Shown here: positions 12,590-19,644 of the stretch, one piece after another
Numbering within the stretch: the stretch's first letter is position 1
Layout of the letters: each line of letters opens with the position of its first letter
Assembly: GCA_013791675.1 (NCBI GenBank)
Contig: VMTI01000272.1
Coordinates: forward strand, 1-19,644
DNA: 19,644 nucleotides
Source of the DNA: a bacterium
GTDB taxonomy: Bacteria; CG03
Direction of reading: 5' to 3'
Notes under the pieces: generated by a model
Databases searched by the model: none
What the model was told of the DNA's origin: nothing
The model's input: the letters and a program-made list of their open reading frames with translations, nothing else
Translations under genes and position numbers: made by a program

Positions 12590-15145
12590 TTATTTTTCTG
12601 ATTTCCGTTTGGCGCTGACAGAAGAACCGTTTTCTGAAATATCGTCTCCGTTTTCATAAAATTTATTATTTTCGTTTAAGAATGCCACTCGCGTTTTAAT
12701 AGCCACGGCATTTGCGAGAAAACTGTTGCTCTTAAATACCGCGGAACCGGAGGTAATTTTCGCTCCTATATCATTTTTGCTGATAAGATTATTTTCCGCG
12801 CTCACGCCTCCGCCGGCGACATTTATCCCGCAGTTGTTTCCGCTGATAACGCTTAATGAAATATCGCAAACTCCGCCCATCGTCGCTGAAACGGCTTTCT
12901 CGCTGCCGGTTAACCGGCAATTTTTAATCTCCATAACGCTTTCACCGTATAAAGCGGCCCCTTCGCGGCAGTTTTCCAAAAGGCAGTTATTCAGCGCTGC
13001 CGCGCTTTTATCAAAAAGAGCGAAAGCCGCATCGGCATTTTTTACCGACATACCCCTAAAATATCCTTCACCGTTTTTAACAAACATAAAGCCGCCCCAG
13101 GCGGTGCCGGGCACTGCCCCTGTTATAAGTATGCCCTCGCCTTTCGCGCGATCCGGCGCGATACCTGTTTCAATGGCGCCCTCAACAATAATATCCACCA
13201 GGCCCGTTCTAGTCATTTCGCTGCGGACACCGGATATGTCCCTGAAAAAAACAAAATCTTTTTCCGAAGGTTTAACTGTAATTTTTGTTCCGGATTTTAT
13301 ACGCAGCCGCGCACCCTCTTTTATGAGCAAATCTCCGGATAATTCTATTGCTCCGCCCCAAACCTCATTTTCGGATATAACACCCCCGAGCGTCGGCGAC
13401 GCCGTGACAGCGTATTCGCAGTCAGATTCATTTTTTATGAAGCTATTCCCGGTTTCTTTTATGGACGATGAAGCATCCATTAAAACAGCCGAGCCGTTTT
13501 TTAGAAAGGCGTTTTTATTTATTTCTGCGAATGAAGCGCCTTTCAATCTTATGGCGAAAGCGTTTTTGACAAATGTGTTGCCGGATATTTCGCCCGACGA
13601 TTTCTCGAAAAATACAAAACCGTTTATGTTTTCTCTCACCGACGAGGCGGCGCAATCAGGCCTTGCCGTGCCGGCCGCGGTTAAAGCCGTTTCATTTTTT
13701 TCAAACGTGCAGTTTCTGAAAAAAGGCGCAGCCGCGCCTCTCATACCCGCTGAGACCCCGCAGGATGTAAAAGCGCAGTCGGTGAAAAACGGCCTGGCCG
13801 AATCATAAATCAATACGGCATAACGGCAGTTGGAAAAACGGCAGTCCTTAAAAGACGGACGCGCGGCGTCGGAAATCACACATGCGGCAAAAAAATCTTC
13901 AAAAACGGCATTCTTGAATTTCGCGGCGTTTTCGTCCGTTATAAAAAATCCCGTGCCTCGGCCGGTAAATATGAGATTTGCAAGAGATGAAGAAGCCCCC
14001 CTGCCCGACATTATAACGCTGCCGAAAGGTCCGGGAGCGGCAAAAATGACGGGTTTATTTTCAGAACCCTCGACAACAATATTCCCCTCAATGATAATGT
14101 CGCACAAACCGTCAGATGTAATTTTTCTTTTCCCCGTGGGCGTGTCAGCGTAAAAATCCAGATCCCGCGCTGAAGACGACGACACAAAGATTTTAGTTCC
14201 TTCCTCTATCCTGAGAGTAGAACCGAAAGGAACGAGAAAATCTTCTTTTATTTCAACCAGCCCCCGCCAAAGCGCACCTTCTTTTCCGGCGGGCAAAGGC
14301 TTTGTTTCATATTTTTTCAGACTATCTATATCCATGCCATTGGCGTGGAAAAGATTTTCTTTAAGGTCGGCGGAAGCTGCGTCTTTTATGTAAAGGCCTT
14401 TGCTGTTTTGCGTAATCTCACAGCCAGAAAGGGTAACGCGGCTTCTGTGACGGGCCATAACTCCCGACTGTCTGTTTGAAAAGATCATGCTTTTTTCCGC
14501 GCGAACGCTGGAGTTTTCGTAAAGCTCAATGCCGGAAGTCGCGCAAGCGCTTATTTTTGAATTTATTATTTTAACGGCCGCGTCATTGGCGCTTATGAGC
14601 CCTATGCCGCAATTTACGATGTCAACATTATCCAGCAAAACTTCCGACGAGCCGCAGGCAAGAATGCCATAAACGGCGTCGCTTATTTTCACGCCTTTAA
14701 GAGAAACACGGCCCCGCTGGGAAACAACAATTCCGCCCCACCTTATGCCGGCGGGACCGCCCTTATCGTCAAGTTTGCCTATTGCGGTTGTGAGGCCTTT
14801 TCCGTACTCCGCTTCAAGAACACCTTCAACTATTATAACAGGTTTGCCCGTTATAGCAGTGTCTATATTTCTTTTTCCTATGCGTTGCTGGTATTTCAGC
14901 GAAAATTTTTCCTCGCCCGGAATTATTTCCGTTCCCGGCAAAATCCGCACCCGGGCGCCTTCTCTTATTATGCAGTCGCCCTGAAGCTCAACTTTACCGG
15001 AAAACTCCATATCTGATGTGATTTCCGGCGGAAATACCGATGATGAACTTGCGGCGTAAGAGGCACCCGCGCATACAAAAACAAAAAACAATAACGCAGC
15101 GCAAGCACGGCAGATGGAAAAACTTTTCTGACAGAAAGACGTCAT
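12590..15145 (-). CDS. Large exported right-handed beta-helix protein with three repeated modules
   Basis: 851 residues. A signal peptide covers residues 1-31 (hydrophobic core ALLFFVFVCAG, probable cut after ASYA). The rest is made of short turns of the parallel beta-helix type (N-x-x-I/F-x-x-N and DCxFxxC-like repeats), as in NosD/periplasmic copper-binding and pectate-lyase-fold proteins. Three large modules each begin with a similar stretch: residues about 46-75, 293-321 and 596-624, all ending G-T-[KE]-I after an IREGA/VPFGS/IKEGA turn. Each is followed by an IIVEG/IIIEG turn (104-108, 350-354, 652-656). No catalytic residues stand out; a surface or carbohydrate-binding role is possible but unproven. 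It is the last gene of the secA-lnt-prfB-rsmD run, with a 4-base overlap with rsmD. Confidence 0.85.
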   Translation of the reverse strand: MTSFCQKSFSICRACAALLFFVFVCAGASYAASSSSVFPPEITSDMEFSGKVELQGDCIIREGARVRILPGTEIIPGEEKFSLKYQQRIGKRNIDTAITGKPVIIVEGVLEAEYGKGLTTAIGKLDDKGGPAGIRWGGIVVSQRGRVSLKGVKISDAVYGILACGSSEVLLDNVDIVNCGIGLISANDAAVKIINSKISACATSGIELYENSSVRAEKSMIFSNRQSGVMARHRSRVTLSGCEITQNSKGLYIKDAASADLKENLFHANGMDIDSLKKYETKPLPAGKEGALWRGLVEIKEDFLVPFGSTLRIEEGTKIFVSSSSARDLDFYADTPTGKRKITSDGLCDIIIEGNIVVEGSENKPVIFAAPGPFGSVIMSGRGASSSLANLIFTGRGTGFFITDENAAKFKNAVFEDFFAACVISDAARPSFKDCRFSNCRYAVLIYDSARPFFTDCAFTSCGVSAGMRGAAAPFFRNCTFEKNETALTAAGTARPDCAASSVRENINGFVFFEKSSGEISGNTFVKNAFAIRLKGASFAEINKNAFLKNGSAVLMDASSSIKETGNSFIKNESDCEYAVTASPTLGGVISENEVWGGAIELSGDLLIKEGARLRIKSGTKITVKPSEKDFVFFRDISGVRSEMTRTGLVDIIVEGAIETGIAPDRAKGEGILITGAVPGTAWGGFMFVKNGEGYFRGMSVKNADAAFALFDKSAAALNNCLLENCREGAALYGESVMEIKNCRLTGSEKAVSATMGGVCDISLSVISGNNCGINVAGGGVSAENNLISKNDIGAKITSGSAVFKSNSFLANAVAIKTRVAFLNENNKFYENGDDISENGSSVSAKRKSEK

Positions 15146-15690
15146 TCTTTTTTATAAAAATCTATCGTCGTCACGCCGTAAACTTTAGTCCTTATAGGCT
15201 TCTGCGGAAAATCGAAATCGCATCCCGTCCTATGCTGGCAAATGGCGATTCCTCCGGATTCAAGCGCGCCGAAAACAACATTCATAAAATTTTTATCCAG
15301 CATGAGCGGATACGGGGGGCCTATGAAAATTATGCCGAATTTTGACGCGGTGTTTTCCAGATAGTTTTGAGCGTCGCTCGCGATAATGCTGTAATCGCCG
15401 GAAGCGGCCCCCGTGTTCTCAATATTTTTTCTTATAAGCAATGTGATTTGAGGGCTCTTTTCCACAAACACGGCATGCGCCGCGCCTCTTGAAAGAGCTT
15501 CCAACCCGACGGAACCTGTGCCGGCGAAAAGGTCAAGAAATTTCACCCCGCTTATAAAGGGATTCAAAATATCAAAGAGGGATTTTTTGCTTAACCCTGT
15601 CAGAGGCCTCACCCCCTCGGGGCAGTCAATCCTGCGGCCTTTGTATTTGCCGGATAGAACAGAAAGAAAAGATCGTTTTGGTGTTTTCAT
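15142..15690 (-). CDS. rsmD: 16S rRNA m2G966 methyltransferase, RsmD family, with altered catalytic motif
   Basis: RsmD methylates G966 of 16S rRNA with SAM. The protein has 182 residues, a normal length. Seen are VLSGKYKGRRI (11-21), the SAM-binding LDLFAGTGSVGLEALSRGA (52-70) and FVEK (75-78). The catalytic motif DPPY reads GPPY: residue 124 is Gly (codon GGC at 15321-15319), one base from Asp. The usual RPTxxRVREALF segment is also loose (RPLTGLSKKSLFDIL). Either the enzyme is degenerating, it belongs to a sister subfamily, or there is a base error. Start and stop each overlap a neighbour by 4 bases (prfB upstream, beta-helix gene downstream). Confidence 0.87.
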   Translation of the reverse strand: MKTPKRSFLSVLSGKYKGRRIDCPEGVRPLTGLSKKSLFDILNPFISGVKFLDLFAGTGSVGLEALSRGAAHAVFVEKSPQITLLIRKNIENTGAASGDYSIIASDAQNYLENTASKFGIIFIGPPYPLMLDKNFMNVVFGALESGGIAICQHRTGCDFDFPQKPIRTKVYGVTTIDFYKKE

Positions 15691-16784
15691 TTTCCGGTTT
15701 GCCCATATGTCAAATACGCTTCTATAAAGCCGTCTATATCGCCGTCCATGACAGCGTTTATATTGCCCGTCTCATAGCCGGTTCTCAGATCTTTGGCCAT
15801 CTGATAGGGCATAAAAACATAAGACCTTATCTGATGTCCCCATCCTATCTGCCCCATATTGTCATAACGGCGCTGCGTCTGGTCCCTGCGTTTGTCCTCT
15901 TCCAGCGCCGTGAGCTTGGATTTAAGGAGCTGCATTGCCCTGGCTTTGTTCTGATGCTGACTGCGCTCGTTTTGACAGGACACAACTACTCCCGTCGGGA
16001 GATGTGTTATTCTCACGGCGGAATCCGTTTTATTCACATGCTGGCCCCCTGCTCCGGAAGAGCGGTATGTGTCTATTTTTAAATCCGCGTCATTTATCTC
16101 TATTTCCGCGCCTTCCCCCAATTCGGGTATTACTTCGCATGACGCGAAAGAGGTGTGCCGCCTTTTGTTTGAATCAAAAGGCGAAATTCTTACAAGCCTG
16201 TGTACCCCCATTTCCGATTTAATATATCCGTAAGCAAAGCGTCCGTTAATCTCAAATGTGACACTCTTGAGGCCCACCTCTTCGCCGGAAATCATATCCA
16301 GCACTTTAATTTCATATCCTCTTCTCTCGCACCATCGGGTATACATTCGCAGAAGCATTTGGCACCAGTCGCAAGCCTCCGTACCTCCGGCGCCGGAATG
16401 AAGCGTCATAATCGCGCCCTTGCTGTCGGACGGATCTGTAAATTGCAGTTTGATGTTAATCCCCCGAAGTGCTGACGCAATTTGTTCTGATTCCGCAAGA
16501 AGCTCTTTTATGAAATTGTCGTCGCTGCCGTACATCTCGGCCATCTCGAAAAAACCTTTGGCGCTTTTTTCGGCATTCTTGAAACTTTCAAAATCTTTTT
16601 TCAGCCCTTCAAGCTCCTTCATTAACTTTCCTGCTTTCTGCGGATCGTCCCATAAATCTTTTTTCAGCGTAAAATCCGCAAGTTCGTTTATCTTTTTTTC
16701 CATCTCGGGGAAATCGGCAAGCGCCTTCATCTTCTCCGTTTCTTTTTTTATTGCTTCTATCCCCGTTTGTAAATCTTTATCCAT
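15687..16784 (-). CDS. prfB: Peptide chain release factor 2
   Basis: RF2 ends translation at UAA and UGA. The protein has 365 residues. The SPF tripeptide that reads the stop codon is at 201-203 (RISPFDSNKRRH), and the GGQ that triggers peptide release is at 246-248 (SGAGGQHVNKTDSAVR). The N-terminal helical region, including KDLWDDPQKA (42-51), is complete in one frame, so the programmed +1 frameshift used by many bacteria to autoregulate prfB is absent. The ATG at 16782-16784 follows GGGAGG and overlaps the lnt end by 8 bases; an ATG at 16826 would start inside lnt and is less likely. Confidence 0.96.
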   Translation of the reverse strand: MDKDLQTGIEAIKKETEKMKALADFPEMEKKINELADFTLKKDLWDDPQKAGKLMKELEGLKKDFESFKNAEKSAKGFFEMAEMYGSDDNFIKELLAESEQIASALRGINIKLQFTDPSDSKGAIMTLHSGAGGTEACDWCQMLLRMYTRWCERRGYEIKVLDMISGEEVGLKSVTFEINGRFAYGYIKSEMGVHRLVRISPFDSNKRRHTSFASCEVIPELGEGAEIEINDADLKIDTYRSSGAGGQHVNKTDSAVRITHLPTGVVVSCQNERSQHQNKARAMQLLKSKLTALEEDKRRDQTQRRYDNMGQIGWGHQIRSYVFMPYQMAKDLRTGYETGNINAVMDGDIDGFIEAYLTYGQTGK

Positions 16785-18237
16785 TCCGCCTCCCTTTAAA
16801 AATCGCAAACATCGCGAACAGGACAATTATGCTGGATGCCGCGAGTGTAATATCAAAATATCTGAGGTAAAAACTCCCCCGCTCCGGTACCGAAACATTT
16901 TCCGTAAAAGTGCATTCTTCAAAAAGCGCGCTCCTGCGTATTACACGCCCCTTTGAGTCTATCAAAGCTGAAGGCCCTGTGTTGCTGGCGAAAACCGCCG
17001 GTATCCCGCAGGAAACCGCTCCGACGATAGCATGTCTCAGATGCTGCTCAGCAGCGGCGGTTTTTCCGAACCACGCGTCGTTGGTTATGTTTATGGCAAT
17101 ATTTCCGTCGCCTTTCCACAAATCGGGATAAACCGATTCGCTGCATATGAGCGGAATTATCCGCAAATTGTCAGCTCCCAAAATCGCAGCTTTTTTACCG
17201 CTTTCAAAATCGCCCAATTCATTTATAACTTTAATGAATCGTCCCAAAATGTTTCGCAGCGGTACAAATTCGCCAAACGGCACAAGCCTTCTTTTAAAAT
17301 AGAATTGTATGTCTTTACCGCCATTCAAAAGCATGGCGCTGTTTTTAAGAACTGCCCTCTCGCCGCCTTTTTTATTTTTTTCAAGCGTGTAAAAAGCGGC
17401 TCCCAGAACTGATGGGCTTTTTTTAATTTTCGTAATTTCCACAATAAAATCATACATGTCCGCGTCGTAATTTATTATCCCCGGCAAAACCGATTCGGGA
17501 AACACAGTTAAATCCGCGCGGGATGAAGCTGCGGTGAAAAATTTTATTTTTTCCTTTATGACGTCAATCGCCCTGCTGTCCCATTTAATATCCTGACTGA
17601 TACATGGCTGAACGACGCAAATTTCGTATTTACCGCCTGAGAGCGGCTCTCTCACTTTGTAAATTCCGTAAACAACCGTCACCGCGATAAGAACAAGCGG
17701 CGGTATAAGCGGAATAAATTGCCCACGCTCAAAAGCCTTGTAAAGAGAGTGATTCGCGTATATTATCAGAAAAGTCAGAAAATAAGGCCCCATGATTGAA
17801 CAAATCTGAAGCATAGCCGGATAAGACGCCTGACTCACATAAAGCGGGCACCATGGAATCACCCATATTATTTTGCTTCCCAACCATGAAAGCATTACGC
17901 CTGCGGCGGCGGCATAAACGCTTTTTTCCTCTGAAAACAGCGCCCATAACGCCGTAAATATCGCGAAACAGGCGCCTGTAAGAATTACAGCGGAAAAACT
18001 CAACGCCGCGGATTCGCCCGTAAACCTTATTGTAGGATACAGCCAGTAGAGCTTAAGCGAAAAAGCCGAGGTGCCGGATATAAAACCAAGAATGAGTTTT
18101 TGCTTTCGGCTTTTTTTCGCGCAGGCGAAGAAAAAAGGGACAAGCGCGAACCACGCCAGAAAACCCAGGTCCGCCGGAGGGAATGCCGCCCCATACATAG
18201 CTCCGCTCATAAGGCACAATAAAACGGAAAAAAACAT
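16777..18237 (-). CDS. lnt: Apolipoprotein N-acyltransferase
   Basis: Lnt adds the third acyl chain to outer-membrane lipoproteins in the inner membrane. The protein has 486 residues, with an N-terminal block of membrane segments (to about residue 195, FPP at 19-21) and a periplasmic nitrilase-type domain, then a final membrane segment (463-480). The catalytic triad is Glu248 (FPES), Lys315 (YFKRRLVPFGE, with Glu323) and Cys365 (ICSESVYP); the NDAWF motif is at 386-390. All match the canonical enzyme, unlike the paralogue at 3271-4686. It lies 41 bases after secA and overlaps prfB by 8 bases. The start at 18237 lacks a clear ribosome site; ATGs at residues 10 or 14 are possible. Confidence 0.93.
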   Translation of the reverse strand: MFFSVLLCLMSGAMYGAAFPPADLGFLAWFALVPFFFACAKKSRKQKLILGFISGTSAFSLKLYWLYPTIRFTGESAALSFSAVILTGACFAIFTALWALFSEEKSVYAAAAGVMLSWLGSKIIWVIPWCPLYVSQASYPAMLQICSIMGPYFLTFLIIYANHSLYKAFERGQFIPLIPPLVLIAVTVVYGIYKVREPLSGGKYEICVVQPCISQDIKWDSRAIDVIKEKIKFFTAASSRADLTVFPESVLPGIINYDADMYDFIVEITKIKKSPSVLGAAFYTLEKNKKGGERAVLKNSAMLLNGGKDIQFYFKRRLVPFGEFVPLRNILGRFIKVINELGDFESGKKAAILGADNLRIIPLICSESVYPDLWKGDGNIAINITNDAWFGKTAAAEQHLRHAIVGAVSCGIPAVFASNTGPSALIDSKGRVIRRSALFEECTFTENVSVPERGSFYLRYFDITLAASSIIVLFAMFAIFKGRRNG

Positions 18238-18278
18238 TCAGTAAACCCCGTTAGTAAGGGTCGTGGAAATTTTAAAAA

Positions 18279-19644
18279 TCAGGTAATTCTTCCGCAGCAT
18301 TTTTTATATTTTTTTCCGGAGCCGCAGGGGCACGGGTCATTCGGCAGCGATTTCCCCTTATGTCTGTTCTTTTCAGAACGTGTCTCCGGTTTTTCCTGGG
18401 CGGCGCTCTGAGCCGCATTTCCGGAAACTGAAATTCCCCGTCGTGATGGCGCACGATTTATTGAAACCTGCATGTGAAAAATAAATTCCATCGTCTCTTT
18501 CTTTATGCTGTCAAGCAAACCCTCAAACATGGCAAGAGACTCTCTTTTATATTCCACCACTGGGTCTTTCTGGGCATAACCCCTCAGGCCTATTCCTTCT
18601 CTCATTTTGTCTAAATTCAAAAGATGGTCTTTCCAGTGATGGTCTATCACCCTGATGGAAATAAAACGTATCATGCCTCCTAACTCTTTTTCACCGAGCT
18701 CGGCCAAGCGTTCTTTCCATGCTTCCGTTATTATGTCCGCGGACTTTCCGCCTATTTCCGCCGGAGACATTTTAATCATGTCCTCGTTGCTTAATCCCAT
18801 GTCACGCCCGACGGCTCTCTTGAGCCATTCGCTGTAACCGACAGTATTCCATTTAAAAGATTTGGCGTCGGATAGATATTCCGCCATGCGCGAATCTATC
18901 ACATCCTCAAACCACGAGAATGTTACTTCGGGAATTCCTTCGCCCTCAAAAATTTCATCTCTCAATGAATATATTATGTCCCGCTGTCTGGAAAGTACAT
19001 TATCAAAATCAAGCAGCTGTTTTCTCATGTCAAAATGCATGGCTTCTATTTTCTTCTGAGCGTTTGACACCGCCGTGTTTATAAACGGATGCTCTATAAC
19101 TTCTCCGTCTTCAAGCCCCATCTTTTCCATAAGCGGCTTTATTCTGTCTCCTCCGAAAAGTCTCATCAGTTCGTCTTCCAGAGAAATAAAAAACTGCGCC
19201 GAACCCGGATCGCCCTGACGGGCGCAGCGGCCGATTAGCTGATTGTCCACACGGCGTGATTCATGACGCTCGCTGCCCACGACATGGAGCCCGCCGGCCT
19301 CTATTACCTTCACGTGCTCTTTATCGGTGACCTCTTTGGCTTCCGCGTAAAGCTTTTTGTATATTTCCCGCGCTCTTTTGATTTCCTCATCGTCAGTGGG
19401 TTCCAGCGATGATGCCTCGGCTTCCACAAGAGGGTCAAACTTCATGGCAGCCATTTTCTGTTTGGCAATAAATTCCGGATTTCCGCCGAGAATGATGTCC
19501 GTGCCGCGTCCGGCCATGTTCGTGGCAACGGTAACGGCTTTCGCGCGCCCCGCCTGAGCTATTATATCAGCTTCTCTTTCATGGTATTTGGCGTTAAGAA
19601 GACAATGGTCTATGCCGGCTCTTTTAAGCATGGCGCCTATGCGC
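18279..19644 (-). CDS. secA: Preprotein translocase ATPase SecA, C-terminal part (cut by window end)
   Basis: SecA drives Sec-dependent export through SecYEG. Only the C-terminal part (about 454 codons) is in the window; the reading frame stays open to the right edge, so the 5' half is outside. Seen are the helicase motor stretch LLNAKYHEREADIIAQAG and NMAGRGTDIILGG, GSERHESRRVDNQLIGRCARQGDPGSAQF, the scaffold and wing region, and a C-terminal zinc motif CPCGSGKKYKKCCG (CxCx8CC) that binds SecB or the ribosome. GRCARQGDPG is a variant of the usual GR(A/S)GRQGDPG seen in some phyla. It heads the run secA-lnt-prfB-rsmD-beta-helix gene. Confidence 0.96.
   Translation of the reverse strand, partial: RIGAMLKRAGIDHCLLNAKYHEREADIIAQAGRAKAVTVATNMAGRGTDIILGGNPEFIAKQKMAAMKFDPLVEAEASSLEPTDDEEIKRAREIYKKLYAEAKEVTDKEHVKVIEAGGLHVVGSERHESRRVDNQLIGRCARQGDPGSAQFFISLEDELMRLFGGDRIKPLMEKMGLEDGEVIEHPFINTAVSNAQKKIEAMHFDMRKQLLDFDNVLSRQRDIIYSLRDEIFEGEGIPEVTFSWFEDVIDSRMAEYLSDAKSFKWNTVGYSEWLKRAVGRDMGLSNEDMIKMSPAEIGGKSADIITEAWKERLAELGEKELGGMIRFISIRVIDHHWKDHLLNLDKMREGIGLRGYAQKDPVVEYKRESLAMFEGLLDSIKKETMEFIFHMQVSINRAPSRRGISVSGNAAQSAAQEKPETRSEKNRHKGKSLPNDPCPCGSGKKYKKCCGRIT

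Noticed and set aside
12726..13808. 360-aa plus-strand reading frame
   Set aside because: It is the antisense shadow of the beta-helix gene, caused by codon bias; no family motif or start signal.
16777..16826. Programmed +1 frameshift or longer N-terminus in prfB
   Set aside because: The N-terminal domain is complete in one frame from 16784 with a good ribosome site; no in-frame UGA with a slippery CUU is seen.
1..19644. tRNA, rRNA, CRISPR array, insertion sequence or prophage genes
   Set aside because: All gaps are under about 170 bases; I saw no cloverleaf, no spaced direct repeats and no transposase or integrase motifs.

Overview
The window is one nearly gene-saturated stretch from a Gram-negative, probably anaerobic bacterium. 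The Gram-negative signs are two apolipoprotein N-acyltransferase (Lnt) family proteins, an exported beta-helix protein and SecA. The anaerobic sign is a three-gene cassette for making homocysteine from sulfide (DUF39/COG1900 protein, NIL-domain ferredoxin, UPF0280/COG2122 protein), known from methanogens and anaerobic bacteria. The secA-lnt-prfB order and mixed family content suggest an uncultivated candidate-phylum lineage (Omnitrophota/Elusimicrobiota-like), but that is a guess from style, not a placement. UGA is used as a normal stop and there is a normal RF2. No stretch longer than about 170 bases lacks a gene, and I see no tRNA, rRNA, CRISPR array, transposase or prophage gene.

Layout. 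Bases 1-219 hold a perfect 56-bp inverted repeat that splits chorismate synthase (aroC) between the two strands; it looks like a fold-back artefact at a contig end. From 164 to 7271 every gene is on the minus strand. In transcription order they are: a zinc-ribbon membrane HExxH protein, a membrane-anchored metallophosphoesterase, a frameshifted membrane C39-like peptidase, a divergent Lnt-like enzyme, a 68-aa membrane protein, PmbA/TldE, AroE and AroC. Many are joined by 4- to 8-base start/stop overlaps. A consensus promoter inside the end of the Lnt-like gene probably starts a second transcript at the small membrane protein. A 78-bp perfect-armed palindrome lies between aroE and aroC.

The middle is accessory. 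A plus-strand P-loop kinase-like gene (7437-8603) is followed by a palindromic spacer. Then come minus-strand genes: an OsmC-family protein, a DUF2007/zinc-ribbon protein and a BrnT/BrnA toxin-antitoxin pair with a palindromic operator over its promoter. Diverging from brnT is the plus-strand homocysteine operon (10237-12585) with its own promoter.

The right end is a minus-strand housekeeping operon: secA (cut by the window end), lnt, prfB, rsmD and a large exported beta-helix protein. Apart from a 41-base secA-lnt gap, its genes overlap by 4 or 8 bases.

Themes for a second look are: the membrane-associated four-gene cassette with a C39 peptidase next to an Lnt-like enzyme; genes whose -10 box sits directly before the start codon and which lack a ribosome binding site (possible leaderless mRNAs); and two enzymes (metallophosphoesterase, RsmD) in which a key Asp reads as Gly through one possible base change.
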